Part shown: positions 12,080 through 25,860 of the stretch, piece by piece | Position numbering within the stretch: position 1 is the first letter of the stretch | How the letters are laid out: the number at the start of each line of letters is the position of its first letter | DNA from: Rhytidiadelphus loreus | Taxonomy: Eukaryota; Streptophyta; Bryopsida; Hypnales; Hylocomiaceae | DNA: 64,000 nt | NCBI GenBank assembly: GCA_947034895.1 | Contig: OX344764.1 | Coordinates: forward strand, 21,576,001-21,640,000 | Direction of reading: 5' to 3' | Notes under the pieces: model-generated | What the model saw: only the letters and a program-made list of their open reading frames with translations | Told to the model about the DNA's origin: nothing | The model's database searches: none | Made by a program: the position numbers and the translations under genes

Positions 12080-12698
12080 TTGACAATCACAAAAGTTTGA
12101 AAAGCCATCATGTGACAAGCACCTATTCCCGTCACATTTAGCAATTCCCCATACTTTGAGGTCGAATAAAAAATTGAGATTATTTTTAATACATTGGTGA
12201 TTGAAAATCATGAATTTTCAAAAAATAATTGATAATCTTTTGAATACATATTTGACTATGCTATAAATTTGTAAAGTTCAAATACATGATGTGCTCCAAA
12301 TTATTTTTTGCATTCAGGTAAGTAATTATATATTTTGGACTTCCTATATCTAACAATTTTCAAGATTGACATTAATTTTAGGTACAATGTTGGAAATGGG
12401 TTCTTCTACTTTATCCATTTAGGCTATTGATTTTATTCTTATATTTTTTTTCACATTTATGTACTTAGATATGAAATAGTCACCTCACATTTTGTAAGAT
12501 AGAAGGGTACATGCTTTTTTACACGAATTATGTTAATAGACATAACATTCTTCAAAAGTTGTATTTAGTCCTTCTTAACTTGAAAAATATCTAAAAACAA
12601 AATAATGTTCTTTCTAAGGATGAGGTGGTATAACCTCTATAGCTCTCATTAAAGATTATTCCATTTCTTGAATCTATATTCTTCAACCTTCAATAATT

Positions 12699-12938
12699 GG
12701 CAATTTTGTTAAAATGGCAGTATTCCATTGGCATTTGTATATGAAAGAATGGAGACTGAGGTGTATTGAGGCACCTATTCATCTCATATCAAGCATCGAT
12801 TGTGTCCCATGCGTGCCCAAATCACCACTTATTTATGTATGGCATTACCCCTACTATTTTCTTCTGCAAGATTTCATGCCTTAGTTGGTCCCCTAAACTG
12901 CCATTTTAATAGAATACCGCCATTTTAACAAAATTGCC
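12699..12938. mobile_element. Foldback/MITE-like element, about 240 bp
   Basis: The left end GGCAATTTTGTTAAAATGGC (12699-12718) is matched by its reverse complement at 12919-12938. A second internal copy of the GCCATTTTAA motif lies next to the right end. The flanks show AATAAT-like sequence on both sides (CAATAATT | CATAATAATG), a possible target duplication. No coding capacity. Confidence 0.6.
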
Positions 12939-13650
12939 CATAATAATGTTTTGGAGACTTTAATATATTGTTATCAAATGTTATGAAAGGCTTTGATTTG
13001 CTTACATATGAAAAATGCATTGAAATAATGTAATGATCAATTGTTATATATGCAAAAGAATCCTAAGACTTTAAATTTTTTGATAGAAAAAGAATATTTG
13101 TGGATTCTTATATTTCCTGTATGAATATGACATATAATATATACAAAAATTACATTATGGCTCAATGTGTCATTCATTTAATATAAAACAATGAAGCTAT
13201 AGATTTCTATGTACAACATGCAAAATTGAATGATTTCATCATTTGCTTAGTTTGAAATGGTGTAATATACAATCTTTATTGGAGCTATGAAATAAAAAGC
13301 TATAAATATCTATAAACATAGAGATTTATAATGAATTATCATTTATTCACTCAATTAGATTTGCATCCACAAGTCCAAAATCTGATGATATCTTCCTAAT
13401 TTGAATTCATTTTTGTTGATGTTTGACAAATTCCATCCATTCATACAATAATGAACAAAACTTAGTATAGATTTGAAACTTTTTCATTCAAACAACCATA
13501 CCATGGACAAAGTTTAGAAGTTGATATACAAAAGTTGAAGTATACTACATATAACACATTAGTATAAAAGTTTGAAGAAAAAATTAGTTATGATTAGAAT
13601 AAAAATCAATATCAAAGTTAGCCATGTCTAAAACCCAATTTTTTGTGTCA

Positions 13651-14508
13651 TTATTTGAAATTATTTTGTATTTTGTCAATTTTTTCTTAGAACTCGAATG
13701 GGTGAACGAAGGAAAGGAGTTGCTATCCTCAATCACATTCTGACCAGCCGGCACAAAGTGTTCGTAACTTGTTCTGTGGCACACAGGGTCTAGAAGGGAA
13801 AGCTCTAAGGGAAACTCAAAATAAAGAAGCTAACAAGATTTAGTCAATCGGGTGTTAGCAAGACCACAAACAATAAGTACGAAGCGGAAAAAAATGTTGA
13901 GTATAAAAACTAGTATAGAGTATCTAGACATGGCACCTGGGAGTGGTCATCGTGATTAATGCGTGTCGACACGTCACAAAGGACTAGGAGTGATGTGGAA
14001 CTACTATGAGGACTTGATGCGGACATTAAGTGTTCTAAGTGGAGAGGATGTAACATCCTCTTGGATTTGGCCTTGGGGGAGTTGGGTTCGTGGCGACGCT
14101 ACGACTCCACCAAGGCGGGGCAGATCCCGGATGGGGCGTGTTAGGCGGGAGGATCAACACGCATGGCAAGGAGGCCCGTGTCACGCGGCGGCACGAAGGG
14201 TGGCACCACTTGGTAAGTGTGGCGCCGAGGCGAAGTCCCCACCCATGGCTAGAAGCACTTAGCCATGAGGGCTCGTGGGTGAGACCGTGTGAGTCCCCAA
14301 GAGAGTGGGGGCAAATTAAGGACTTAGTGTTTGGAACATTAAGTCCCGGGTAGACTAACTTGTGAATGTGACACTGTGCAAGTTAAATGTTAACCACGCG
14401 GAGTAGAACATGGGACATGGCATGACGGCTAATCCACATTATACTCAATTTCTTTTGCAATTATTTGCAATTATTTTATATTTTGTCAATTTTTTCTTAG
14501 AACTTGAA
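13651..14508. repeat. GC-richer 762-bp insert between 48-bp direct repeats
   Basis: The 48 bases at 13651-13698 (starting TTATTTGAAATTATTTTGTA) recur with few changes at 14461-14508. The 762 bp between them are clearly GC-richer than the surroundings (for example 14050-14360) and show no intact gene. The frames there (13963-14262, 14090-14353) overlap each other and match nothing I recognise. Possible explanations are a solo LTR or other retroelement relic with an unusually long duplication, or a segment moved in by repair or recombination between repeats. Confidence 0.6.
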
Positions 14509-15300
14509 AAAAGCATTGTGTACCTTAGCATGTTGGTATACATCATTTCAAATCACTGGACCCAAAAATTGAAAGAAGTAGACATTCATATAATTTAAAT
14601 ATATTCAAACATGCAAGTGATATTGGTTCCACTAAACTTAAATATTCTTTTCAGAATTGAGAGCATGGAACTGCATTAGCCATTGTAAAAACAATGAAAT
14701 TCAGGGTAATAGTACTAAGGTGAGTACTGAGTACTGTTCTCTCATTCGGTGTAGTCATCTCCTTAACAGCACTAGGAGACTGCAAAATTGTGAGCCTCTT
14801 CGGTACAATTTGGACTTTCATGAATTTTGCATACAAGACGCATTGACCATCCTCTTGAGTTCTAATTCGAACCCCTTGGACCCCAATTGCATATGTGCAT
14901 TTTCTACTACATTACGGTGTAAGAGAGCGAAATTGGGTTCAGCAACGTGCATCCACCAACACTTCCGTCGGGGATTCCTCTAATCAAGAATCAGTTGGAC
15001 TCCACCGACATGTGAATGCGGGGCTAATGGGTACTCTCCTTTGCCAATAGTCCTATTTAGCAGTACATGAAAATGGACAAACAAAGGCTCTTGTGATATT
15101 GCCAGCACCCTAGCTGCAGAAGTACAGTAAACGCAACTCATGTATACAACTTTCTTTTTTGGCAATCTAAACTCTAGTCTCGAGCCATTACCCCCAAAAG
15201 AGCTCTTGCAACTGTGGAATATGATGTATTAATACAAAACATTTCAACGATCCAGATTCCGAAACACATAAAAAAATGTGCAATGTCTTCTGTCAAATGT
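14509..15300. other. Region downstream of the MLN51-like gene, probably containing its 3' UTR
   Basis: The stretch directly below the minus-strand stop codon at 15301. The part near 14650-15300 is less AT-rich than the DNA further down, as expected for a 3' UTR. No separate gene is supported; open frames at 14651-14983 lie on both strands and overlap. Confidence 0.35.
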
Positions 15301-18300
15301 TCACTGCCCGAAGTTCATCTCTGAATATCTGCACACAACCAAACATTGCAATTACACTACTATCAATAGAAGATACACAGAATAATTGAAGATCGGATTA
15401 AAACAGTCGACAACCTTCGCGGTATGCAACAAGTTTTAGTAAAGGAATTCTAAGAAACGAAAAGGTGAAGAGGAACAGGAAGACGGATTAGCCACACGAA
15501 TCCCGACAATAAATAAGTAAGCTTGCAACATGGAATCTGGTGAATACAAACCTGCGTGGTTTACTCTGGCGATGTCCAAACTCGTCATGGCCAAGTTCTG
15601 CACAACGAGATAAAGCTTATAAAGATTCAGCGAGCTCCCAACTTAATAGTATTTGAGGGATGCACATGCTAAGAATACTATCTCCATATCCCAAAGAGAT
15701 AAAAATGTTTTTTTCACTGATACTGTGAGAAACAGAACCTTAAGTGTTCTCCAGTATCCCTGTTACTCAACTTCACTCATATACATCGACGGAAATTTAA
15801 ATGTTGAGGCAGCATAATAACCTTGATTGGGAGGCGGTTTCCACAGCCCACTTGGTTTTGAACCATTTCTGAGAACATATCAAATAAGAAACCACGCATT
15901 ACACACTGGAGTCAGCTGATGAGGTAGTATGAAGCTAGTAACTAGGACTGCTGAGTGGTATTAGCCTCTCCATCATCCAGAGATAAACTCACTATCAATG
16001 AAAAAGAGTTCATTTGACCTAATTAAAATTGAAGGCCACAGCAGAAGAACTAGATCAGGTCCTAGTTAATCCCTAGATGATTTGTTCAGGTAGCTTGCTT
16101 CAGCGAAAAATCATATGCTATTTCCAAACACAGAAACTAACCCAGTGGGACGGAAGGAGGGTGGCTGTGGGGTTGGCTGGCTGAAATACATTGGTGAAGG
16201 TGTGCCCTCCATGGTCATATAAGGTGTTGCATAGCCAGCACCTATTGTTCCACCTCCTGCCAGTACTGGTATCCTGCTCAGTTTGAGGAAGCAGAAGGTT
16301 AGTTATAAGAGAAGCGGTTTAGATCGATCCGTCATCACCGACATTGATGACCAACTAGAAACAATGGGCTGGTCAGAATGGTTAGTCAGATAGAACCAAT
16401 ATATGATGAAAAAAACAGCTGCAAACTTCAACCTTACCAAGTTACTTCAGAGTTGGGAAACCCGTATTGCGGTTGGCCAGAATAATTTGGCATGGCCATG
16501 CCCACAGCTGGGAGTGGTATGCCTGCAGGAGGATGACCTCCATATTGAACAGCAACTACAAAATTACCACGCAGTGTTAATACTCAGCAACTAGACGTCC
16601 CCACTATGATTATCGACCGGGGGGGTAGTAAATGACAAAGAGGAGAACACACATATAATGCAAATTCAAAAATAATTACAGATGTATGTGATAATGATGG
16701 TTTAGTGAAGCCGTGGAAACCACAACATGGATCGGGATTGACAACAATTAAATAAGCTAGATACTGACCAGGTCCAACAGCAGGGATCGGAGGAGAGAAC
16801 CCTGGTTCCACCTTGTGTATGTAATTAATTCCGGTGGAAGCACCTCCGTGATAAACGAGCGGTCCACCCCTTCCTCCTACTACCTGGGTATTCCCTCCTC
16901 TACCCCCTCTGCCTCCAGTAGTTCTTGGTCTGGCAGGTTGCACAGACTGCCCTAAATTAGTTGAAATAGAACCGGCTGAAACATGAGTAATTGCGCCAGC
17001 ACCTTGTGCTTCTTGGACCTGTGCTAGTTGTGACTGAGGATGCACTGAAGATACAAAAGGAGGTTGTCCCTGACTGCTACTGCTACTGGTTCTTGCAATT
17101 GTTGCCGCTGCAGGACAAATGTCAACTTACATTCAGGACCGGCTAATCATCACTCTACCGACTTGAAAATGGGGCATTCTTTCTAAACATTAGATATTTT
17201 AGACAAAGGACGCCCACAGAAAACATGATCACAAAATATCTAAGGTACATAACCTACAAGATGGACCAAGTGATTGGAAACTGACTAAAACAAAAGCCTG
17301 AACCCTCTGCGTTATCGCTGCTGACAGAACGCGATCCAAGTCAGATGGACAACGATAAGTCCGATCGATTTACTAAGGAAACAATTCTGAGATGCGACTT
17401 GACATAGAGATGTAGTGAAACAATTAATATTCACAAATAACCTTCATTTTGTGAAGAAAAACTAACACTACTAGTAACTATTTACAGATCGATTACTCAT
17501 GTTTCATGAGTAATTACTGCTTACAGATCCACAAAGAACTAGTTTCCGGCCCCAAGAAAATAATCTACAGACGACATGCCTCTAAATTTTTTTAAGGGTT
17601 CTCAATCTGCTGGCAGTCAAACTTAAGTTTGTATTAATCTTCCAGATTCCAAAAGACTCGTAAATCAAAAGCGATTTGCATATGCTTGAAGTGTTTAACC
17701 TGTGAAGCACATAGTTAGCGTGTGTTTCTCACTTGTAGATGGTATGATTGGCTGCTGGGATTGAACACAGCTCTGCGATGTTCCTCCAACTTGCGACCCC
17801 CTTCCAGAACCGCCGGATTTCGCCACAAACACTTGAGACCCTGATTTTGTCCCTCGATCCCTTCCCTTGGTGCTTCGATTGACATTAGCCTGGTTGAACT
17901 CTGATCCCTCAACTAATTTTTGTTGCAAAGCGCTTGAAGGAAAAAAAGGTGGTGACGCAGAGTTCAGTGAACCAGCACCGACTCTCCGAGGAGGCGCTGT
18001 AAACTCACGCTTTATGCTTTCATACTGTCCCTCACTGTTGGTGCTCACGGTATTGTCTTGTGTTCCGTTGGTTGTTGAAGAACCTGATTCTTGTTCGACT
18101 CTGCTGTGGTCTCCTCCTTCACTTCTTGCAGGGCGACCCTTTCCTCGCCCACGCCTGGCACGATTTAGGTTCAACTCCTCTGAATCACTGGCAAGCTTAC
18201 CTACCCATCCTCTGGTTCGATCCCCATTAATACGTCCTCTGCCTCGACTTCTACCTCTTCCACCTCTCGAAAATCCATCGTCCCTAAAACTATCATCCCG

Positions 18301-19694
18301 CAGATTGAGTTCTTCAAATAAATCATGTACCCAAGGCTTCTCATCCTTGGCTTCCCAAAGTTTTCTGCTGCCTCCCACGCCCCGCCTGCACTTCTCATCC
18401 CATTAAACATTTCCTCAAACAGTGTAAAACGCGCAAAATGTAATACCAATGTCACAAGCGAAGAGAAAATCCCCGACAGTTGAGTAATTCGAATAGCCAC
18501 CATGAATAGTATCCGTCAAAACCACAAAAAATCACGGATGCCAACATTTCATCAACCAGGTTGACCTTCAAACTGGAGCTGGGATCTTAAGCGTAGACAT
18601 TCCTATTGTTGAAGAAACGATTTTAGAACAACTACCAAAAAAAATTGATACCTCAGAACTTTTGTATAAGGTATGCAAGAGAAGAGATACATTCTTTGGT
18701 GCATTCAAATCTCGTTTCATTTACCAATCAGGATATAAAAACATTTGATCAGTCTAAAAATAGAAATTGGTCACACTAGAATAAGTGGTGGTTTTAGGTG
18801 TCCCAACCTTAATCCTAATATATAGTTTCTAAGATAACTCCGGATCGCGAGTGATGCATAGCCATTACACAGAGGGTTATCCTGTTGCTGGCTATGATTT
18901 AAAGGCAGGTCCATGCAGACAAGAATAAGAGATAACAGCGTCATGCACCACTCTGGCGGAAGAGGTACGCCACATAAAATAAAATAAAAAAATAGCAAAA
19001 CTATCCAGTTCGGTTACCGAAAGCCTGTGATTTCGAAATTGCGAAACCTGGAGGTGTGCGTCAGAAGCAGGTTTGGTTCTTAACTGATTTCAGAGCTCTA
19101 ACGGGGTAACATTCAGCAGATACAGTCAAAAGAGAGTCTGTTTTCAGGAATGATAGATAAACAAACTGCTTGCATCAATCTGAAAATTTACCTGGGACGA
19201 TTTCCAGCAACTCCGCGAAAACGATCGTCGTGCATGTAGAACGCCCCTGCGGTAGGAACAACAAAGGGCTCTGCCTCTTTCTTTTCCTCGTCCGCGCCCT
19301 CGACGCTGTCGATGGCGTCCGAGGCAGCAACGCCTTGCGGACCATCGTCGGGGTCCGCACTTTTGCGGCTACCGTCCTCCTGATGCAAACCCTCGTGGTC
19401 ATCCTCCTCGTCACTAACTAAGCGTCGGCGTCGGGGCAAGGCAGCACCAACCCCGTCCTCGCCTTCGGGAGGCGTGCCCTCCCCGTCGACCTCCTCGTCG
19501 GAGAAAGAATGGTGCGAGTCGTCGTCGTCGTCATCGTCATCGTCGTCATCGGCCGAGGAGACGGCGTCCAGCGGCAGTTCGCGGTCCTCGTCGTCACTAG
19601 CTTCGCGGCGGCGCAAGGCCAGAGCGGATGCGCCATCGCTGTCACTATCGTACTCGCCCTCCTCTAGGCCAGACTCGGAGGGCGCAGTGGCCAT
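15301..19694 (-). CDS. MLN51/CASC3 (Barentsz)-like exon-junction-complex protein
   Basis: Eight exons can be placed by splice sites and continuous phase: 19694-19192, 18385-17733, 17107-16769, 16555-16438, 16273-16142, 15868-15822, 15597-15552 and 15328-15301, summing to 1866 nt (621 residues plus stop). Exon 1 is very acidic and ends with the Barentsz signature FVVPTAGAFYMHDDRFRG; exon 2 opens with GGSRKLWEAKDEKPWVHDLF. Together these are the Btz/SELOR motif that clamps eIF4AIII and RNA in the exon-junction complex. An Arg-Gly-rich stretch (GGRGRSRGRGR) and a long Ser/Gly/Pro/Gln-rich tail follow, ending RYSEMNFGQ. In the family this protein works in mRNA splicing marks, export and nonsense-mediated decay. 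I chose the ATG at 19694 over the in-frame one at 19715 because MATAPSESGLEEGEYDS resembles family N-termini. All phases match, which supports an intact gene. Confidence 0.9.
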
Positions 19695-20160
19695 GAGGAG
19701 GCACACGAGGAACACGAGCGGTAGAAAGGAAGGGGGTAGAGCGAAGGGAGAACCGCGGGGGGAGAGGAGCGGAAAAACGAGGAGTGAAGAGAGGGCGGGT
19801 GCATTACTTACAAAACATTAGCAGACCAGTGAAGGAGGAGGACACGAAGAAGCGCCAGGAATGGACCGGGGGCGAAGGAGATAAAGAATCCGTTACTAAG
19901 TTTAGGGTAAGTAAGCTTAAACTTTGAGGCCTTGCAGCGAAGAAGAACAACGCAGTCAGCGAAGAAGCAAAGCACAGAACCTAGACAGACAGACACAAAC
20001 AGAGAGAAAGAGGGGAGGGAAAGGAAGGTCGGACGGGCTCTTTTAGGGTTTGGACGTTTGGAGTTTTAAGCGATAGCACGGGTCGAAATACTTTAGGACG
20101 GAACTGAATGGGAAGGAGAAGGGCCCGGGAGAACTGACCCCCTCGCTCGGCCCTGCGGGC
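19695..20160 (-). promoter_or_regulatory. 5' UTR/promoter region of the MLN51-like gene, with telo-box
   Basis: Upstream of the start codon lie purine-rich and moderately GC-rich sequences and, at 20043-20051, the minus-strand telo-box AAACCCTAA. This motif is common near the transcription start of plant housekeeping and translation-related genes. No clear TATA box was seen. The transition to AT-rich low-complexity DNA at about 20165 marks the likely end of the promoter. Confidence 0.5.
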
Positions 20161-20309
20161 AAACCCTGGAATTATTTATTTTCTGCACATGAATTTTTTT
20201 GCAAATTTTCAATTCATTTTCAATTCAATTCAACCCTCATTCAATACTCTAGCCCTATTTAATGTAATGTGCTCTTGTATTTTTGTAATGCTCAATCAAA
20301 AAAATGTAA

Positions 20310-20760
20310 AGTATGCATCTTTTTCTTTTTCTTCCTATTTTTCTAGTTTCAAAAATAAAAGAGAGTTTTTTTTAGTTTTTTTTACCCTTTTTCTTTTTCT
20401 TCCTATTTTTCTAGTTTCAAAAATAAAAGAGAGTTTTTTTTAGTTTTTTTTATCCTTTTTCTTTTTCTTCCTATTTTTTTTATTTCAAAAATATAAGAGA
20501 GGATTTATTTACTTTCTTTTAACCTTTTCCTTCTCTTCCTATAATTTTTTGTATTTCAAAAAACAAGAGAGAGTTTTTTTTACTTTATTTGAACCTTTTC
20601 CTTTCCAAGAAAAAAAGACAGAGTTTTTAACTTCATTTGAACTTTTTCTTTTATCAACCTATTTATTGTATTTCAAAAAAAGAGGGGGATTTTTTATTTT
20701 TTTATTTTTTTATTTTTTTATTTTTTGGGAACCTTTTCTTTTCTCTTCTAATTTTTTCTA
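20310..20760 (+). repeat. T-rich degenerate tandem repeat (about 67-bp units)
   Basis: Units of the type CTTTTTCTTTTTCTTCCTAT, then TTTCAAAAATAAAAGAGAG and a T-run, recur at about 20320, 20388 and 20456 and continue, increasingly degenerate, to about 20760. The first two units are nearly identical. The Phe/Leu-rich frames across it are artefacts. Confidence 0.8.
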
Positions 20761-22300
20761 TATCTTTTAGTTTTTCAAAATCATAATAAAAAGAGAGAGG
20801 CCTTCCTTTATTAATACACACTGAGTCACATTCCCTATTCTCCTACCTTTGCAACATGGTGACTATTCAAAGGGAGATGTTTTAGTATCATTTGTGTTGT
20901 TCTTTGCTTTCAAGTTTGCTTTCAACTCTAGATATGTTGATGCTTATGCAAGCAGTCCTACTTTCAAATGCCTTATCAATTTTTTTTATGGTATTTGTTT
21001 TGCTAAAGATAATTCAAAGCTACAAATATAGTTAGTGTAGAGATATATAAACAACAAGGATTCTAAAAATAAATTGAATCATAGAAATTGATTCCTTCAT
21101 GAAATAATAATTTTTGAATATAAATAATTTTGCATATATGGCCATGATATTTTTTTGATTTGCTAATAATAGAGAGCTAAATTTGCGAATAAGATGTTCA
21201 ATGCCAAGACATAGGTCACTTAGATCATAATGCTTCATAAACATTTGAATGATTTGTTAGTGACTTATACAAGGAGGCCTATTGAAATTGTATGAGGGTA
21301 TACTAATGCTTAATTCCCAAATATAAAATATACACAAAAGAATCTAAAAACTACTAAGAGAAAAAAATATTTATTGTTAATTGTTAAAAGAAAAAGTCAG
21401 TTACCTAATTAATCTTTTTAATAACAATAGATTTCTTGGACAAAATAAGTTCATGTATACTCTTTAGTATTGCCACATATTCTTAAACTAAAACCAATCA
21501 CTATCTAAACAATGTAGAATCAAATTTTTATTTGCTAAAACACTAAGGAGTGACTCGAGGAGTGAAGGACTGAGCTAGAAGTGAGGCTTTGTGGCATGAA
21601 TCTAGCACATGAACTCACCTAAATCCTATACAAATTTATCTCCAAAAATATTTTTTTATTTCATCTTTAATTTTAGAAGAAGCTGAAATTTAATTTTTTA
21701 TAGCCCTTTGAAGGTAAGTAGGCAACATCTTGAAAGCCTAATATTAAGTACATTTGAATTTTGTTTACTAAACTTTTTTTAATATGAGCTAAAGAAAGAT
21801 TATTAATTAGACCACAATGTTAATTTAACACTATTATCTCCATTTTTGCTAAAAATTTCAAAGTATGATAAGCATTTAAAAAAATAATTACTATGATTTT
21901 TGCAATAATTTATGTAGGAAAATTTTAAATTTTATTTAGATTCTTTTAATTATGGAAAATAGAGTTATATCTAAGAAACTAAATTATAGATTTTATCATG
22001 GAAAAAATATCAAAAAATTTATTTAATCAATATAGTGAACTAATGATGCTTGACCAAGTGATGATATGATTTTTTTGTTAAAGTTCATTCTTGCAATCTT
22101 TTATGATTAGTGGTCATAGCCCAAACTCTTGAAAGCATGAGAAGCTAGAGTTTGTACTGTACAAATTTTTCTTTATACATGTTAGTTACTATGCCACGTT
22201 AATATTATTAGGCTAGTCAAATTTATAAAATTTTCTTGTTAGCAAGTGAAAGGAGGTTCCTAAGTACCAAAGAACAAGACATTTGGATATCTTATGCAAA
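20761..22300. other. AT-rich intergenic DNA, nothing recognised
   Basis: No open frame with a family signature and no terminal repeat was seen. A faint pair of Gly/Ala-type words is not enough for a call. Confidence 0.5.
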
Positions 22301-25300
22301 AGTTATGAAGGGTTAAAGTTTAAAATAATAATTTTTATTGATTGACAGTAGAGATGTTCATTCAGTGGAGGAGCCCAATTGATCATAGGATGGGACTTTG
22401 GGCCACCCAAAACCTTGTCCTAATTTCATCCATGGGGTCTAAAGGTTTGGCACCAAAATTATGCCACCTAAGACGCCATGTAGGATGAGTTATAGTTCCA
22501 ACCTAGCCCTTGTATAAAGCCTTTGGGCCAGATTTGGAAGAATTGAGTGATCCTATTGGTTCAAACTTGGAGAGTCCAGATTGGCCTTCAATCCAACCTC
22601 AATAATAAATAAGGTCTTATTAATCCTTGAAAGATGCTACTCCATGACCAAGTAGGCATCAAAATGATCCCATTATTGAACCAATAGGATTATTCTCTAT
22701 TTCTACAATGAACAATGTAGTCATTGTGGGCACTTATTCACCCACCCTTGGTAAATCGGCGAACACAACCAGGTTCTAGTGCTAGGATAAGTTTCTACTC
22801 TAATGGGTGTCTAAGCGTTAATCCATTGTGCCTTCCAAGCAATGGATCTTTTGCTAATTTCCTAAACGGGATTCTCTAATTGTGGTTCTGGATGACTTCT
22901 AAGTGTACTATCAGGCTATGGTATGGTTCCATATTTCCTAGCTCTAAAGTCTATTCTATCATTCTAAAATGGAAGTCAATCTCCTGTCATTTCTAAAAAC
23001 CTAAGACTCGTTCAATTTGGGCGCTTTGGCAAATTGCTATGAGCGGATGAAGTTTTGGCCGTGTGGCTATCCAACTTCATCCATGGTTTTCTATAAGCTC
23101 CTAATTCCAAATAAAGGTGAGATTTGACCTATAGACCTGAATTTATCTAATCTATTTAAGTCCTAAGTTTTGACTTGGATGGATGAGAAATCCTAGGTTT
23201 CATCCATTTTGAGCTCTAAGCTTCATCCATCGTTATCTCGAGCGTCCTAACTTTGATTCCTACGTGTCTTAAGTTTCTGAAAACCTCTTGGGGTCTACCC
23301 TAAGTCTATCTACTCAAATATGACCTAACTTGTGTCCTAGTGACACCTAGCTCTTGGTCTTCCTACGGCCTTGATCCCTAGCGGTTAGATTTTAGGAGGA
23401 AGAGTTAGGACTTTACCCCAGCTTGAAGATCCATGATCAAGCTTGTTAAATCTCCCCCCTCCTCTATGGTGAGTGGTAAAGATGAACCCCCAAGTTGGCG
23501 GAAGTAGGCCTTTATCTTTATAGCCTACAGACTTAGCCTTCTTTCCTCTCCTCTTTTCTTTCACCTCAACTCTCGTGCTCCATTGATGGGGAGGTAGTTG
23601 TGTTGTCCCCTACTTACTTAGAAAGTCAAATTACAAGTTAACTACTACTTACGCTCAAACAAATTCTCGTGCGCGTTAGTTTACCCTAATGGTGGGAGGG
23701 ATTCCCTCCTATCCTCTACTATGGCCTTTTTCTCCTATCTAAGCTCTTCTCTTCCCCTTCACTCTCATCTTTGGAGGTGATTGCTTGTGGTGATGATCGT
23801 AGAAAGTGGTATTGTGAGGTTGTGATGGTGGCAACGTTCTTGACTTGCTCTTGATTGTTTGGTTTCGTAGAGACCTCCTAGAGTTCCTAGGCTAATCTTT
23901 AGTCTCCTCACTTCTCTCGTAGTTCCCCTTAGTTTCTCCCTCCCTTTCTAACCTCTAAATCTTGCCTAAGTTTTCCACAACCTCTAGCTACTAGGTCCCA
24001 CCCAATTGGAGCCCCTCCCCAACTAGACCTCCCTTATTGGACTGTTGAACCCCGAACTGAGACTCTCTCCGAACTGGCCCCTCCCTAAACTGAATTGCTA
24101 GCCCAAACTGACCCCCGATGGACTGACCGCACTTAGGCCCTCCAATGGACCAAACCTTGGACAGAGCCCCTTCTTGACTGGACCCTCCGACGGACTGGAC
24201 CCTCCTAATGGACTGAGACCCTTTCCAATGGACTGAGACCCTTTCCAATGGACTGAGATCCTTTCCAATGGACTGAGACCCTTTCCAATGGACTCGAGAC
24301 CCTCCCAATGGCTGAGACCCTCCCGATGGACTGAGACCCTTCCGATGGACTGGACCCTCCTGATAGACTGGATCCTCCCGATGGACCGAACTCTGGACTG
24401 AGCCCCTTCCCTGAATTAGCCCCTCCCCGATGGACCGAACTTTGGACTGAGCCCCTTCCCTGAATTAGCCCCTCCCCGATGGACTAGACCCTCCCGATGG
24501 ATTGAACCTTGGACTGAGCCCCTTTCCCAAATTGGCCCCTCCCCGATGGACTGGCCCTTCTCGATGGACTGAACCCTGGACTGAGCCCCTTCTCCGAACT
24601 GGCCCTCCATGATGGATTGCTGGCCCGAATTGAGACCCTCTTGATGGACTGACTCCGGACTGAACCCTTCCTCGAATTGGACCCTTGGACTAGTAGGGGT
24701 GCTACTTACCCCTTCACCCGTGCTAATTTGGTCTACGAACAACGTGTTGATTCTAATTTTTGGACACTAAACTTTGTCTAGTTTCCAACACATTTTGGAA
24801 ATTCAACTTTGGAGTGAACTAGGGGGGTGCAAAGCTTTTCCGTAGATTTGGGTTTAACACCAAATTTAGGACTACATGCCTCCAAGCGTTCAAAGCTCCG
24901 CCGTTGGCCGACCTTTAACATACAATTTAGGATTGGACACTAACACGAAAAGGTAGAGTTTTGTCACCCCAGGGGGACCACTCCATTCTTTTCCTACCAA
25001 AGACAAACAACGAGACTCAATATAACAAGGACTTGGGTTCGTATAAAGATGAATGAGGTACGTGGTTAGTATAAAGGAAGTCAATGTAACAAGTGAAACA
25101 TGGAGCTAGAGGCCCTCTAAAGCGGCATCGCCAAGGTACGGTGGAGGGTTACTCTAGGGTTAGTATGAGACCAAAAAATAGGACTAAACAAAATCTCACT
25201 AGCAACCAAGGACACAAGGACGTACAAAAATGTTTACAAAGACCAAAAAGAAGGACTCCCATGGACCTTCAAAGCTAGGAATGTAACAACAAGAGAGCCA

Positions 25301-25860
25301 AAAGTGCTCCGAAAACACCATAGAGAGTTTTGGCCCAAAATGCCAAAACATCCAAGAGAGGTTGGAGCCATGGATCTAAAACAAGTATTGGGGTGTTTTG
25401 GCAGGGAGAAGGGCCCCTTTTTATAGGGTTCCAAGGGCCCACTCCCCCCCTTGACTTACTACTAGTAACCTCATCCTTCTGGATTTTCATCCTTATCTTT
25501 CAAGATTTTCACCTAATTTTGGATTTTACGCTAGTCCTAACCTCTATCTTTTGGAGTTTAACCACGAATTGCAAACGGATTGCGCCAATGGCTTCAAAAG
25601 TCCATTTTTAGTCTAAAGGATTCCCTACCCCTTGTTCCCATCGCGAAAAAACCATCGAAAACTAGCGCCAACTAAAATCAATAAAAGGGTAAAAATCTAA
25701 CTTTTGGAGTTTACCTTTTCTGACTTGGGTAACTAGCTAGGATTGTTGGGGAGGTCCTAGGGGGTAAGAAAAGACTCTTTGATGTCTTCATTTTGACTTC
25801 GTGCGCTTTTGGGACGCTGGTCAAGTGGTCAACTCCACAAAGATCCTACCGTAATTAATA
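22301..25860. other. Less AT-rich region, possibly the interior of a decayed LTR retroelement
   Basis: Composition changes here to a lower AT content. The stretch lacks coding continuity but ends in a purine-rich tract directly before TGTTGACG (25871), a layout typical of a polypurine tract followed by an LTR. It includes the 20-bp minisatellite at about 24110-24700. Open frames on both strands between 25090 and 25610 overlap and are unsupported. Confidence 0.3.
24110..24700 (+). repeat. 20-bp minisatellite (GGACTGAGACCCTTTCCAAT type)
   Basis: Exact 20-bp periodicity is visible at about 24210-24295, with looser related units (gatggactgaaccctggactg, ccctccccgatggact) on both sides. The Gly/Ser/Gln-rich minus-strand frames at 23991-24308 and 24416-24742 are by-products of the repeat. 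Confidence 0.85.

Larger units (their letters stand above)
10868..12698. other. AT-rich intergenic DNA with microsatellite and hairpin
   Basis: No convincing gene. It contains a TA microsatellite (10986-11058) and a hairpin (12024-12079). The plus frame 11082-11468 is very rich in Phe/Leu/Ile/Cys, as expected from T-rich DNA, and carries no family motif. Confidence 0.5.

Noticed and set aside
19174..19821. Other open frames over exon 1 of the MLN51-like gene
   Set aside because: Shadows of a strongly biased acidic coding region (GAC/GAG repeats) in other frames.
23991..24742. Two Gly/Ser/Gln-rich minus-strand proteins
   Set aside because: Translation of a 20-bp minisatellite; length changes between units shift frames.
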